Origin: Cephalotus follicularis
Lineage: Eukaryota; Streptophyta; Magnoliopsida; Oxalidales; Cephalotaceae
Reading direction: 5' to 3'
Length of the DNA: 64,000 nt
Assembly: GCA_001972305.1 (NCBI GenBank)
Contig: BDDD01000079.1
Coordinates: 221,684-285,683, forward strand
Each line of letters begins with the position of its first letter. The stretch's first letter is position 1. This document shows positions 12,081 to 24,562 of this stretch, piece by piece. A program made the translations under genes and the position numbers. The notes below the pieces were generated by a model. The model worked only from the letters and a program-made list of their open reading frames with translations. It was not told the DNA's origin and ran no database searches.

Positions 12081-12212
12081 GAGTAATGTTATTAACCACA
12101 ATTGAGTTGACAAAATATCATTGGTGTTTAATGATATTTTTGACTTTTAATAAAACAATCATCAATAATATTTTGTCAACTCAATGCATCTGTGATGCCA
12201 AGACATTATACT
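12081..12212. mobile_element. Foldback/MITE-like inverted repeat (second of a pair)
   Basis: It shares GTAATGTTATTAACCACA and GACAAAATATCATTGGTG with the neighbouring element. Its internal arms are inverted around a TTTAATAAAACAATCATC centre. It appears to be a diverged relative of the 11901-12050 element. Confidence 0.55.
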
Positions 12213-12289
12213 ATCGGCATTTTTACTTATTTGGTTCTTGATTTATTGCATTCTAGTTATGTCTATCTTTCTAATGATTTATATAATGA

Positions 12290-12426
12290 GTCAGAAATTT
12301 TTTTAGTTTACTACCTTTTATTACATCACTCAATATCACTTAATGGAGTATATTAAGTGGGACCTTGAAATTAATACACTCATTCGAATGATGTAAGATA
12401 GGGTAGCAAACTAAAAAAATTTGTCA
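12290..12426. mobile_element. Short MITE with about 27-bp terminal inverted repeats
   Basis: The left end GTCAGAAATTTTTTTAGTTT is inverted at the right end, which reads AAACTAAAAAAATTTGTCAC. A CTACC-like segment extends the match. The length is about 137 bp with no coding potential. Confidence 0.7.
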
Positions 12427-13539
12427 CCATATGATAATATATCATGCTTTATATATAATTTATCTGTATTTATGTGAGTTTGACAGAATTGAGATTGTTT
12501 AGTTTTAATAAGACAAGGAGATCTACGTGACAACTTATATAATTAAACTAAGAGGCTATTTGTTTGCTCTTATTGGACATCTTAATATGGATGGATCAGA
12601 TTTTGACCCAACAAGAGCATTTGTTTACTCATTAAAATTAAGTCTTAATATATCTTAATACTACTTATTGGTTAAGACTCCATTCTTCTTCTTATTATGT
12701 TAAATAACATTTTAATATAATTTTTGGACAAAATTATCCTCATTCATTTTTAAAAATCCAATTTTACTCTCTTTTATATTTCTTTTCTTCTGTATCTTAC
12801 AGCATCAACGATTTTTTTTCATCTCTCTAATAATCTACAAGACGTCTTATAATATTTCTTAAAATCTTGTATTTTTTGTACATATGACTACGTTTATTAT
12901 TTAATAGAATTTTCTATCAATTTGACTATCAAAATATGAACAAAAAAATAAGAAAAAAAATCTCAACATAGATATAAAATTATATTATTATATCAAAAAT
13001 ATTAATTCAATATACAATTAAGATTATGTGCATGTTGATGCAGTAAAGAAATTATGATTGATTTGATTTTTACCAAATAGTTTATTCGTAACAGTTTAGA
13101 AGGTTAAAAAGAGAAATTAAGCATATTCAGATCTTTCAAGTAATTCAATTATCAAACGATCTTAACCATTCAGTATTCAACATTCAGATACTGTCTTTTA
13201 GCTATTCAAAAATATTCAGATATTTGTTCAGTATTCAGTACTTAACACTTAATATAAACAAATAACGCCTAAATGAATAGCACGACTAACTTGCTATCAT
13301 AATTAATAATTGATTAATCTAACCAATCATATATTTGAGGCAAATGGAATAAATATCTTCATGGAAGAAAGTTGAAAGTGAAAAAGGCATTACTTACACC
13401 TTTGAGTCCCAACCAATAAGATTTAAATTCAATAAAAAACACTATTTATTGGACTTCTTAACTAATGATGTAAGACTATTTAACTAAATATATTGTAAAT
13501 AACGAATCATATCACAATTTTAATTAGTTTAACTAATCC
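12427..13539. other. AT-rich intergenic DNA, nothing recognised
   Basis: Very AT-rich sequence with poly-A and poly-T runs and repeated ATTCAGAT/ATTCAGTA words near 13120-13250. I see no gene. Confidence 0.4.
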
Positions 13540-14820
13540 TTCGTGGATCATCTCGTTGATAGCTTTCAATCCCCTTGGTGGTCTTTATCCAATCAACTGT
13601 CAACAGATGCCAGCTCACTGTCTCATTATGGCTCCAACTGCTGCTTTGGCAAGCGAACCAAAATTCCATCGCATGTTATTGAAGTTCCATCGAAAGCCCC
13701 GACTCCTCCCGGAATTGCGTTATCGGAGCTGAGCTAGGAATGGCCGTTAGTGGACACTCACCACTTTTCACCGGTTAGAGAGACCCTCTTTAATTTCAAT
13801 ATGTTCTGAAAGTGCTTGAGGGCGAAGAAGGAGCAGAGATCTTAACTTTACCAAGAAAGATAATATATCCAATGTTGCTCCATATGAACCATAAATAGAA
13901 ACACGTGAAATATTAGTATAAGGAATTACTAGACAGAATGAGTAGTCTTTCTTATTTACAAATAAAAGTTGTCAAGACATACGATGTTGAGAAAACAAGT
14001 GCATTCACCAATGTGACTCCCACCTCGTAAGGTACCTTTTCAACTTTTAGGCACTGGTTCCTTTGCGGAATGAACTCATTCAAACCAAACAAGCACTTCT
14101 TATTTTATAAGATGATAATTGTTAAAGAAAAGACTTCGATTGGCCCAGCCAAGAGATTAAGAAAGATGCACAAGGGAAGAAAGGAAAAAGGGCTACTTCA
14201 CTTCCTCGATCCCTTTTTGATTGAATCGAAAGAAAAGAAAGTGAGATGCACTTACAATAAATGAAAGTGTTAAGCATATGACACCTTCTTTTGCCAAGAA
14301 GGGATTGAAAGCCTCAAAAAAGCCAAGGCGGTTGAGATCGTCACATCGAAGCCGCGCCCGAAAACTCCAGATTATGTGGTTCCCGAGTGGTAGAGAGGTT
14401 TCGATGGATAGAGTTTAATCAGACGATTTGCCTAACAAGGGGTTCAATCATTACACTACGATGATTCTCGTTATCTATTTTTTGAGGTCGACTAGCAATT
14501 GAAAAGCTCCAAAGCATTAACAAACCAAGTAGAATAGCCCAAATCCGAGGTTGTTTACTTGCTCGAACGAGGAAGTCCGGCAAAACCCTCCAATGCCTTT
14601 GTTTTAGGGCAGTTTTTGGGCAAAACCAATACCGAATCATTGTATTTCAAGCAAATATGAAGGGAAATTTCCACCTAAGAACGTGCTCCAACAAGATCCG
14701 AGCCTAGCATTGGACACATTGTGGATGAGATTAAATGTCTAATTTCTTCTTTAGAAGTTTGGGAATGGTAGTTTTGCCTGCTCCCGCTTTCCTCTCCCGC
14801 TGGTTACTGTTAACTATTTA
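13540..14820. other. Candidate organellar (probably mitochondrial) DNA insertion
   Basis: Two blocks, about 13540-13860 and 14020-14820, are clearly richer in G and C than the flanking intergenic DNA and lack its homopolymer texture. They hold short open stretches (13543-13737 plus, 14070-14264 plus, 14419-14640 minus) with no intron signals. The texture resembles plant mitochondrial spacer and genic DNA, and nuclear copies of it are common. I could not match a named organellar gene, so the origin is inferred from composition and style. A fragment of an unrelated mobile element is the alternative. Confidence 0.45.
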
Positions 14821-16054
14821 TAATATGAGCATTAAAGAGAAAATCTATTTTTATACAATATAAAAATGTATCTTTATAGAACAGTCTATATAACATCGAT
14901 CTATTTGTTGGTTCTTTCTCGTTAATAAAGGACTGAATCTAATAAACAGGATGTCTAGATTGTTTTATGAAATGTAACGTTTTTACTATTTTGTGTTTTT
15001 CAAGTGATGTGATAAATCCTACAAATAACACTTAGATTATAAAAATCAATATAAAGGGTCACATAAAATTAGATGGAGATATTTGAAATTATTGAAGGAA
15101 AAATAACTAAAACCTATTCCCTACTAGTGTACAAAAATGTGCAAGAATATAAATGAAAAACAGGTGAGATATATAGTTTTTCTTCTTTTAATTGTATGGG
15201 CAGCAAGTTTGACATTTTACATAACCCAAAAAGAACAAGTGAGACAAAACAAGGCAAATAGGGAATAGACAACTGTAAGAGCATTAACTTAGATGTTGTC
15301 ACAACTCAAAAATCAATCACACGTTACAATATCATTGAATATATACATACACATCTATCTATTGTGTGTAGTACATGTCTCTCAAATGACACATCTCATG
15401 CAAAACCGATGAAACCAGTGGTCATCTAATCCACTTCTCAAATCCGCATAGACAGGTCACACAATCCCACGAAACCGCCGAGTCACCGTATCATATCACT
15501 GTCCTAAAAAGAAAAACAGATAGGAGAGAGAGAGAGAGACAGACCAGAAACCAAAACTAAAGAAAAGTGAAAGACTTAATAAGCGGTGTGTCTTCAAGTG
15601 TCGTGCATGCATTTTATGCATCTGTTTGCTTTGCATGCACTCTCTTTCTACATTCTCTTCTCTCTCTCTCTAACGCACACACATCTATGCACATATACAT
15701 GCCTTCACATATCTCTATGTACATATCTTCCTGCTCTTTACGCATATAATCTCACCACCGCCGTTACACTTCTGTTTAGATCAGTAAAAAGTACACGCTT
15801 TACCCGAGTTGACTCGCTTCATCTTCACCTTGACTCTTAACTTGAGCTACTAAGACCTGTATGACTCATTCTTAGATTTGGGTTTCTGTTGATTCAGTCA
15901 AAGGTTGGTAATTTCAATTATCTGCTTATCATCTTTGTTTGGATTTTTGTGCATGGATGTGGTGATTATTATTTTTATTTTACAAAAGGGGGTTTTGGGC
16001 TTTTATTAATTGTTTATTGAATCATGTTTTTGTTCAATTCAAAGTTATTGAAAT
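14821..16054. promoter_or_regulatory. VAL1 promoter and leader region
   Basis: It contains GA-rich and CT-rich tracts (about 15525-15540 and 15655-15672), typical of plant 5' UTRs and of GAGA-like sites. A likely leader intron runs from about 15904 (CAAAG then GTTGGT) to an acceptor just before the ATG at 16055. Short upstream ORFs at 15567-15840 could lie in the transcript. Confidence 0.5.
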
Positions 16055-19000
16055 ATGGAGTCGAAGATTTGCACGAATGCATCGTGTAGAAACAAGTCGA
16101 CCCATGAATGGAAGAGAGGGTGGGCTCTTCGATCTGGTGGATACGCTGATCTTTGCTACAATTGCGGGTATTTTTTGTCCTTCCATTTTAATCTTGTGTT
16201 ATTGCTATATCATATTATCATTTATAAGCTGTTTTTATTTCGATTTTTTGTGTTGAGGGCAGTTTTGGGATATGCGTTTTTTTGTTGTTAACGCTTAGAA
16301 ATTTGGGGTTTTGATTGGGCTTTTGCATTTGCTATAAAGGATTTAAAATTTCCTTCTTTTGGGGTTTTTGGTTCTGTTTGTACTGTAATCATGGGAAAAG
16401 GTAGTAGCATTATGGTCGATAAGCCTATAATTAGGCAATGGAAGTGCACTAGTGTAGTATGGGAGCAAATCTGCTATTCTATAATTATACAGTAATTCAT
16501 TACTTCTCAATTAAATCCCTAAGAAATGGTGAATTTATGGATGGGGATTGGAGAAAAGTCTGCAGTCATTTATGGTGTATGTAAGCATTGCCAATAATGA
16601 TTAAACTCTAATGAATCATTGACAATCCCTATGTTTTCCCAGTTAAAATCTTGCCAGATTCTGTTATGGTTCTTGTTTTTAGCAGGGTAACTAGAGCCAA
16701 AAAACTATTTCCACTCCACTTATATCATTTTAGTTAATATCTTTAGCTACTTTTCTTGTCCTTAACATGATTAAGGACTTGTGTTTTATCTTTAAAATGG
16801 TATATAAACCATGCCTATAGTTCTCTCCATTGGTTTTACTTCTTATTGAACTGAAGTTTTTTTTTTTTCGCACCTTTCCCTTGATGTGGCACCACATTTA
16901 TTTTAGATCCGCCTACGAGAATTTGGTTTACTGTGAAACCTTCCACTCAGATGAATCTGGTTGGCGGAATTGCTTTTTATGCGGCAAGGTAAGCTGATAG
17001 ACAAAATAATCTTTGGGATTTATGTAAAATCTTTCTCTTTCTTTTTGAACTGTTTTATATCCAATTAAACTCGTTTGGCTACCATGGCAGCGTCTCCACT
17101 GCGGATGCATAGCCTCTAAGTCTTTGTTGGAGCTCTTGGACAGTGGAGGCGTTGGATGCACCAGCTGTGACAGGAGTTCTCTACTTTGTTCTGTAAGATG
17201 AAGTTTGATAATTAATTACTATGTTCTGAACTAAATCGACCGTTTCACTATATAATGTTTGCGTTTGTAAACAATGACCTTTTGTCTAAAGAGTTATAAT
17301 TTTTTGGGTCTGCATATGATTACCGAGTCTCTATCTATAAGTTAAAAATAGGTAACAGGTACTATACTAGTATTTCACTAGTATTAATTGTATTAATATT
17401 GATTGCAGCTCCTTGTCACTGGCATCTCTATCAAATTCATGCATATACACTGGTGTTTCAAATATTTTCTGACTTATTACATCTTTGACTGTGATTTTGT
17501 ATAATTTTTCTTCCCAATCTTTCATTGTTTATTTATTTGATATCTTTGGTTCGAATCCAGAGTGATCAAATTTCCAATGGATTTGGCGCATCGACATTAA
17601 AAAGTGGTGCTGATATGCAATCCCCAATCGAAATTAGAGTCACTGGCGATAAGCTTGACGATGGAAGACTTTCGCAATTGTGCAAATTTGTGGAGGCTAA
17701 TGAACCCAATTTCCTGCCTCAATCTCTGAGGGGCGATACAAGTAATAGACCAATGCTGGATGGTAAAGATATGCATGAATCACTTGCTCAGCAATCTTTG
17801 AGTATAACTATAGGTGTGCCATCAGGGACATCGAATCTTTTACCACCCTTTGTTGGTGGGATTGTTGATAGGGAACAGAGTAAAACAGCTTCTCTCTTCC
17901 AACAAGGGCAACGATCTCGGCCTATATACCCCAAACCCTCAAAATCCGGCCTTGCAAATAGTTCAGAGACAATTAAAGGCATGTTCACTCAGCCAAGAAT
18001 TGCAAGGCCACCTGTTGATGGGCGAGGGAAGAGTCAGTTACTTCCCAGATACTGGCCGAGGATTACTGATCAAGAGCTACAACAACTGGCTGGAGAGTAT
18101 CCATGACTATATGATCTTTTTCTAAGTTTATTTTAGTAGGCTTATAACATTTATAAAATATATAGATTTTGGTTCATTCATTGATAAAATTTCATTGTTT
18201 ACCTTAATTATGTTATTCTGAAGTTTGAACTCCACTATTGTGCCACTTTTTGAGAAGGTTTTGAGTGCCAGTGATGCTGGTCGAATTGGCCGTTTGGTTC
18301 TTCCAAAAGCATGTGCTGAAGTGAGTTTTAATGTGTAGTTTCTTTAAGGATGCTTCTTACTAATTTTGGGGGTTTCCTTTCTATGTTTTTCCCCCCCTTC
18401 TGCTTGTGCCTCTGTTTGAACTGGAAGCCCATGCAGGCATATTTTCCTCCTATTCATCAATCAGAAGGCCTTCCATTAAAGGTCCAAGATGTGAAGGGGA
18501 ACGAGTGGACATTTCAGTTCAGATTTTGGCCAAATAACAATAGCAGGATGTATGTTTTAGAAGGTGTGACCCCTTGCATACAGTCTATGCAATTACGAGC
18601 TGGCGATACCGGTATGCTGCTCTTCTTCTTTTATAGACTGGTGTATGCATAGTTTCCAATACGTATATTAATTTTAATTATTGTAATCATTGGATTCCAT
18701 TGTCGCAGAATGAGTTGTATTTCATGGTAGCAATTTTTTTATTGAATGTATTTTTATTACCAACTTGTTTTCTCCGAAAGCTGGGCAACATCAGTTCACA
18801 TGGACTCTCTATTTGTATTCTTTTTGGGCATTGTCAGATTTGAACCTGCACTGTCGTTGGCCTTGATCTTTTACTCCTTGAGTGAAGTCCAATGGCACTG
18901 TTTGGTTGTTGAATAATTGCAGATAAGTTAGAATCTACAATAGTTTATCAATGACATTGAGGTCTCTGTTGTAATATCCATGTACAGTTTTGGGGGCCCG

Positions 19001-20581
19001 AATTGACATCTCTGTCTGCTGTTTCTACATTGTTACCTCTCTTCTATATATTGGTTTGGTATTGTTGGCTTTTGCAAACAGCTTTATTCACTTATTGTGT
19101 TCAATTTATTACTTGTTACAGCCTTAAAATTTGCAATTGTTGATGTTAGATGTGAGACCCGGTGCTTTAGTCTGCACTACATAAAAAATATCACACAATG
19201 CATTGTGCACTTTTTTTTTTTGGTTTGCAATTGTTTAGAAAACTTAGTGCATTCTTGGAATTCCTTTTTTTTGGGTAATTTTTGTTTTCATTCTTAGTTC
19301 CGGTGGAGGTTATATGTAATGTATTGTTTTGGTTATTTGTACCTCTTTCTTTGCAGTAATATTTAGTAGGATAGATCCTGGAAACAAACTTGTTATGGGG
19401 TTTCGGAAGGCAGCAAACTCTGTAGATGCACAGGTCAAGCTCCTTAGAAATATATCGTTATCTATGTCCCCTTACTAATTTTAATGATCAATCATATTTT
19501 TTTTGGTGAAGTGATGTAAAATCTTAACACATTTGTTCCGTAAACAGGAATGCCAAACCTCTGCTCTTTCTAATGGTGCTCCTTCTGGAGATACTTCCTT
19601 TACTGGCGTTGTTGAGAATTTGCTAGCAGTAAACGGTTACTCTGGTATTTTACAAACACCGAACGGGAGCAATGATCCTCACATCAATGCTCTGGCCGAA
19701 AATTTAAATTTAGCCGATGGGGATATTGGTTGGCATAATAGCGATAACCATGGAGGGAGGATAAATGGCAATCTTTTGCAGCAACCGGTGCCGTGTATTG
19801 AGAAGAAGAAGACTCGGAATATTGGGTCCAAAAGTAAGAGGTTGCTAATGAATAGTGCAGATGCTATGGAACTGAGACTTACATGGGAAGAAGCACAGGA
19901 CTTACTTCGTCCACCCCCAAGTGTCAGTCCAAGCATTGTCACTATCGAAGACTATGAATTTGAAGAATATGATGTGAGTGTCATGACTTAGAGATTTTGT
20001 TTTCATTATTATGAGTAGATGATCCTTCAATGGTTTCAGGTTGCTAAATTTTTAATTTTGTTATACTTCAATTTATGTGATCAATTTTGTTTGTCATTTA
20101 GGAGCCCCCAGTCTTTGGAAAGAAGACTATATTCACTGCCCGGATCTCTGGGTAAGGACTTACGTAACACATGATAACTGTAAATGTCACTTCATGTGAA
20201 GTAAAAACGACTCTGAAGGGTTTGTAGTGATTATTCATAGTTTCTCGATAAATGATGCCCATGAGCTATTCCAGCCATCAGGCTTTGTCCAAGTTTTCAA
20301 AAAGATAGGGGGAAAAAGACATAATTGAAAAGATGCTTCAATATATGCACCGTAGTTATGACTGGCAACCTTGAAATTCTATCATGGTAGTGCAACCTGC
20401 ATTTAATTTAACATATCCAGTTCTGAATTTTCCGAGCTCTTCATCCAGGGGAGAAGAACAATGGGTTCAGTGTGATGATTGCTCCAAATGGCGAAGGTTG
20501 CCTTCCGACGCTCTTCTTCCTCCGAAGTGGACATGTTTGGATAATGTTTGGGATTCAAGCAGGTGCAATATTTTTATCTCA

Positions 20582-20632
<51 letters not shown>

Positions 20633-21794
20633 TTGTATTGTGACCTATGTGAGTTGAAATTTTGGCTTCATAATTTGTGCTTAGGTGTTCTTGTTCACTG
20701 CCAGAAGATATGAGTCCAAAGGAACTGGAGAATCTTATCCGAGGTGGCAGAGGTATGGCTTGTTCTGTCTTTTGTACTTCATGTTACTGAGAACATGGTT
20801 TTAATCGTATAAATTTTACTAAAAATGCTTCTGTTCAATTTTTGGAGAAAAAGACAGACTTTTTAATTTTGTATGTCATGACGTTGCTTTATGTGGTAGA
20901 AGCCTTTTTGTCCTACTTTATGGCATATTTTGTACTGCCAGGACAATTAACTCAATATTCTTGCTAAATAAGTCATTGGTGAAGAATTACATGTGTCATT
21001 GATGAAGTCTGTCTCACATCCAGCAGTTCTACAATTAGGATGACACTCTTTTCTTTTGTCATTTGGGAGGCACATCTTTAATCTTAAATAATTATCAATA
21101 CACTTTCAGATTTGTTTCTTTCCTCTCCATATTTTGTTCAGAATTCAAAAAGCGAAGAATAGAGAGCCATAAGTCGGCCCAAGAGTGTGAGCCTTCTGGC
21201 TTAGATGCACTGGCCAGCGCTGCAGTTTTAGGAGACATGGGTGATTCAGGTGAGCCATCAGTTGGAGCTACTACTAGACACCCCCGACACCGTCCTGGCT
21301 GCACTTGCATTGTTTGCATTCAGCCTCCAAGTGGGAAGGGCAAGCACAAGCCCACGTGCACATGTAATGTGTGCATGACTGTGAAGCGTCGTTTTAAAAC
21401 CCTCATGTTGCGCAAGAAGAAACGCCAATCAGAACGTGAAGCAGGAATGCCCCGGAAGGAAAAGAATGACCACAATGATGAATCAGAAATTAATGGCACA
21501 TCAGGACTTGCATCATTACATATCAATCAATCACCGAGTGAAGATAACCAGAGCAAGATTAAAGCTGAGGTGGCAGAGACCAGTACTGGACGAATAGACC
21601 TGAATTGTGATCCGAGTCGTGAGGATATGCAACCGGAGGTAGCAGGAATGAGCATGATGAGCCTTGTTGAAAAAGCCAGCCTTCCAATAGTGACTTATAT
21701 AAAGCAAAGTGGGCTTGGAAGCCTGATAAGTGAGCAACAGACCAGCCAGCTGATGAAGAGTTCCTCTCCCCCCCCCCCAGGGACCTCATGCTAA
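16055..21794 (+). CDS. VAL1: B3-domain transcriptional repressor VAL1/HSI2, 830 aa as read
   Basis: Exons: 16055-16167, 16907-16988, 17091-17192, 17561-18096, 18224-18320, 18437-18611, 19357-19433, 19548-19973, 20102-20151, 20449-20562, 20685-20752, 21142-21794, all in phase. Domains in order: a Cys/His-rich PHD-like region (residues 1-99); a B3 DNA-binding domain (about 285-390; [39 protein letters not shown]); a CW zinc finger (about 553-605; [17 protein letters not shown]); a Cys-rich [18 protein letters not shown] module; and an EAR-type motif IDLNCDP near 765. VAL proteins bind RY motifs and recruit Polycomb and histone deacetylase to silence seed-maturation genes and FLC. The segment [14 protein letters not shown] favours VAL1 over VAL2. 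The reading frame ends just after an 11-C run, and a conserved-looking tail continues in another frame. Confidence 0.95.
20582..20632 (+). repeat. (ATT)n microsatellite in a VAL1 intron
   Basis: About 17 ATT units lie in the intron after the CW-encoding exon. The run is likely length-variable and useful as a marker. Confidence 0.95.
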
Positions 21795-21890
21795 TGGGGA
21801 GAGAGAAAGACACCTAACCGATGAAGAGTTCCTGAGATCGATATGCTGGGAGCGTGATAATAGAGGGAACCGAGAGTCCAACGTGGACTG
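21768..21890 (+). other. Poly-C tract and out-of-frame VAL1 C-terminal tail
   Basis: Eleven consecutive C residues (21768-21778) precede the current stop at 21792-21794. Shifting by one base opens a frame running to a TGA at about 21888-21890. That frame reads [20 protein letters not shown] and on to NRESNVD, a polar tail in the style of VAL C termini. It is either a natural frameshift or an indel error in the assembly. Confidence 0.7.
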
Positions 21891-22558
21891 AAAGATTGTG
21901 TTTTTGGTCTTTCTGAAAGTATAATTTTGTTTATTGATCCTTTTGTGGTTTCTATACATCTTGGTCTCCACAGTTAGCAAATGTAATTTTGTTCCTTTTG
22001 TGTTTTAATGATATGTGCTGTGTGAGTCGATCTGTATTTAAGATTATTCCGGGGAGCTATTTGAACAACAGTTGCCAGAAAAAAACCATTTTTATCTCTG
22101 AATAGCTGGTTACATGTGGGTGTGCAGGAGTCAATGTTAGATTTTCCATTTTACATAGGGATGACATATCTGTATTGGGTAGCTGTCAGTTTTATCCATC
22201 TCATGATAATGTATACAATCAAGCTCAACTTTGTACGCCATCACATCCCCATATAAACATCCAAACATAGGCAACTGCAGTTTCTCTAAAAATTGTAACA
22301 GAACTGCAAAATAAGATGGAGCAATCAACTTCAACAGCTAGCAGTGAATATACATCACTACTCAAAAAGATCTCATAAATATGGAACAAGCAGCAATTAA
22401 TCGTTATGAAGTAATATGTACATTACTTCTCAACATTTACATTTGTACTCACCTAGAAACTGATATTACAAAATTGTGGAAAACATGTTTAACATATTAC
22501 CTTGATATTTACCTCCAGTAACTACAGTCAACTCACCAAATTGAGAGTCATCACCGAG
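21891..22558. other. Convergent 3' region between VAL1 and the ATL gene
   Basis: Probable 3' UTRs of both converging genes. No additional gene is seen. Confidence 0.45.
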
Positions 22559-23110
22559 CTACGATTGTCCGGTTTCTGGTAACGAAATATTCACACTATC
22601 CTCCTCTACATTACAACTTGTTGGATGATCAAATAACTGTTGCCGGCACAATGGACATGAAGAATGCGACGCCAACCATATGTCTATGCACTTAACATGG
22701 AAACCATGGTTACATTTTGGTAGGATTCTTGCATTTTCACCTTCTACGAATTCTCCAAGGCAGATTGGACAGTCTGTCACTGGAAAGTTTAGTCCTGATC
22801 CATAAACCATTACTGGGATTTGATTCAATGTGCTCTTATTAAGGCCTATAGAGGGTAACCGTGGTGTGGCCTGCTCTGCAGTCGCAGAGAGAAATCTATA
22901 GCCGTATCTTATAGCACAACGGATGATTGAGTTGAGCCCAAGAGCACATATGATTGCACATAGCAAAGCTGCTAGGACTATCACCATGTTGCTGTCAATA
23001 TTGGCCTCGCTGTTGTAGGAGCTTATTGCCTTGTTTGGACTGGTAGGTGGCATCCCCTGCAGTATGGTGTCCAAAAGTCTGCGATGCGAATTATATGGAG
23101 CAGTTGCCAT
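22559..23110 (-). CDS. ATL-family RING-H2 E3 ubiquitin ligase, 183 aa, intronless
   Basis: A single exon. The start is the ATG at 23110, giving MATAPYNSHRRLLDT. One hydrophobic membrane segment (about residues 42-60, VIVLAALLCAIICALGL) is followed by the GLD-like motif GLNKSTLNQIPVMVY. The RING-H2 finger occupies about residues 112-153, with CPICLGEF, then CNHGFHVKCIDIWL and SSCPLC supplying the Cys3-His2-Cys3 ligands. The Trp after the sixth ligand, needed for E2 contact in ATLs, is present. The short intronless layout and the RRLL element near the N terminus match the small ATL72-ATL80 type. It should act as a membrane-anchored ligase; its substrate is unknown. Confidence 0.93.
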   Translation of the reverse strand: MATAPYNSHRRLLDTILQGMPPTSPNKAISSYNSEANIDSNMVIVLAALLCAIICALGLNSIIRCAIRYGYRFLSATAEQATPRLPSIGLNKSTLNQIPVMVYGSGLNFPVTDCPICLGEFVEGENARILPKCNHGFHVKCIDIWLASHSSCPLCRQQLFDHPTSCNVEEDSVNISLPETGQS

Positions 23111-24562
23111 ACTTGCCAAATTCCTATTATATCACCACCTGCACTTCGATTGTTAACACTTGGTTCATATCAATACTATGGTACCCTGAAGATTAAATCG
23201 AGGTATGATCATAAAGATTGAAGCTTTCATTTTGAAGAAGGATGAGAGTGAGAGAGACATATAAAAGAAAACTAATGGTTCAGGTTCTTATAGTACATAA
23301 TAGCAGAAGATATTTTGGTTGAGGTAGCTATATTCTTACAATACAGATATGTTGCAAATATTCCAACCACATAAATACAAGGAAATAAAGCATATATATA
23401 TATATATATATACTTGGCCATCAAGGATAAGGGACCATAGCCTTAAAATGCCAGAATCTGACCTGTTGATTAGAAAATGGTCCTCTCTTACCATATATTC
23501 AATACAATCAAGAGAGGGAAAGAGAGTTGTTTTACCTGAGCTCCATAACTACTAATATAGAGGTACCAAAAGTAGGACAGACTGAATACGCCTTCATTTA
23601 GATCACTGATAAACCAGGGAGACTAGATGTACAAATACTGGTGATAGATATTTTTGGGGTTGGCATGAATATAACATTTTGTGGGTTTGGTATGCTTTCA
23701 ATTCTCAATAATAAATTTATTCTTAGCCATATAAATTCTTCTTCGACGGTTTTTATTTCTATTTTATATTAGAATGGTAGTGATTGAACCGTGATTTGAG
23801 CTAATAACATTACTCCCTGTTGTTGGGTCCAAAGAGATTAACTTGATATTCCAATATTAGTTCAATCACATTGTTTTCTAAATTGGATTATTTGGTAAAT
23901 TCTTGCTCATTTATAACTTGAAGGGCTTGATAATCATTATTATTTTATAGTAAAAAGCCTAAAATCAATCCTTATAGTTTTTTAAAGAGTAGTGATATGA
24001 ATCGATTAGTTAAGAAACAAGTCATTCGTAAAATAGTTCATGAAAAACCATCATCAGTTGGTCCGGACTTTGAACCGAATAAGATCAAATCATTATCATC
24101 ACATAATCTTTCTTATATGTGAAGTGTTAACCCGTATAAAATGAGCTAAAATCACCGATAACAGCTGTACATTTGCCATAGCCAAAGTCCCAAAGGCCAA
24201 CCAGTTAACAAATATGTCCACTTTAGGATTTAGATTGACGTGACATGTCTGGTGTGTGTGTGTATGCTTGCCTTGCTAGCTTGCTTTGTAAATTGTAGTC
24301 ACATGGTTATTTGTTGTTGGACCTTAAATGGAGAGACTCGGACCCATTGGAAGCCCATCTACGTGGACCATACTTCAATCATGTGCTCCACTTTGTATGG
24401 ATTACGTGATTCAATTGGGCCGGGCCTATTCAATTTCTCCGCCAAATCCAAAACAATAATAACTAACAGCTAATAACTGACTAAGCCAAATATAAACAAA
24501 TTACAAAACCTCCTCTTCTATTTTTTTGGTTCCATGGTGATGGTGGTGACAAATGAGTATTA
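23111..24562. promoter_or_regulatory. Divergent intergenic region: ATL and bZIP promoters
   Basis: The two genes are transcribed away from each other. A TA microsatellite lies at about 23393-23411. The region just upstream of the bZIP start is AT-rich with CCTCCTCTTC tracts. No other gene is seen. Confidence 0.45.

Noticed and set aside
13543-13737. 64-aa ORF in the GC-richer block
   Set aside because: No recognisable family; treated as part of the candidate organellar insertion.
14419-14640. 73-aa minus-strand ORF with a hydrophobic stretch
   Set aside because: No homologue recalled; open by chance in GC-richer DNA.
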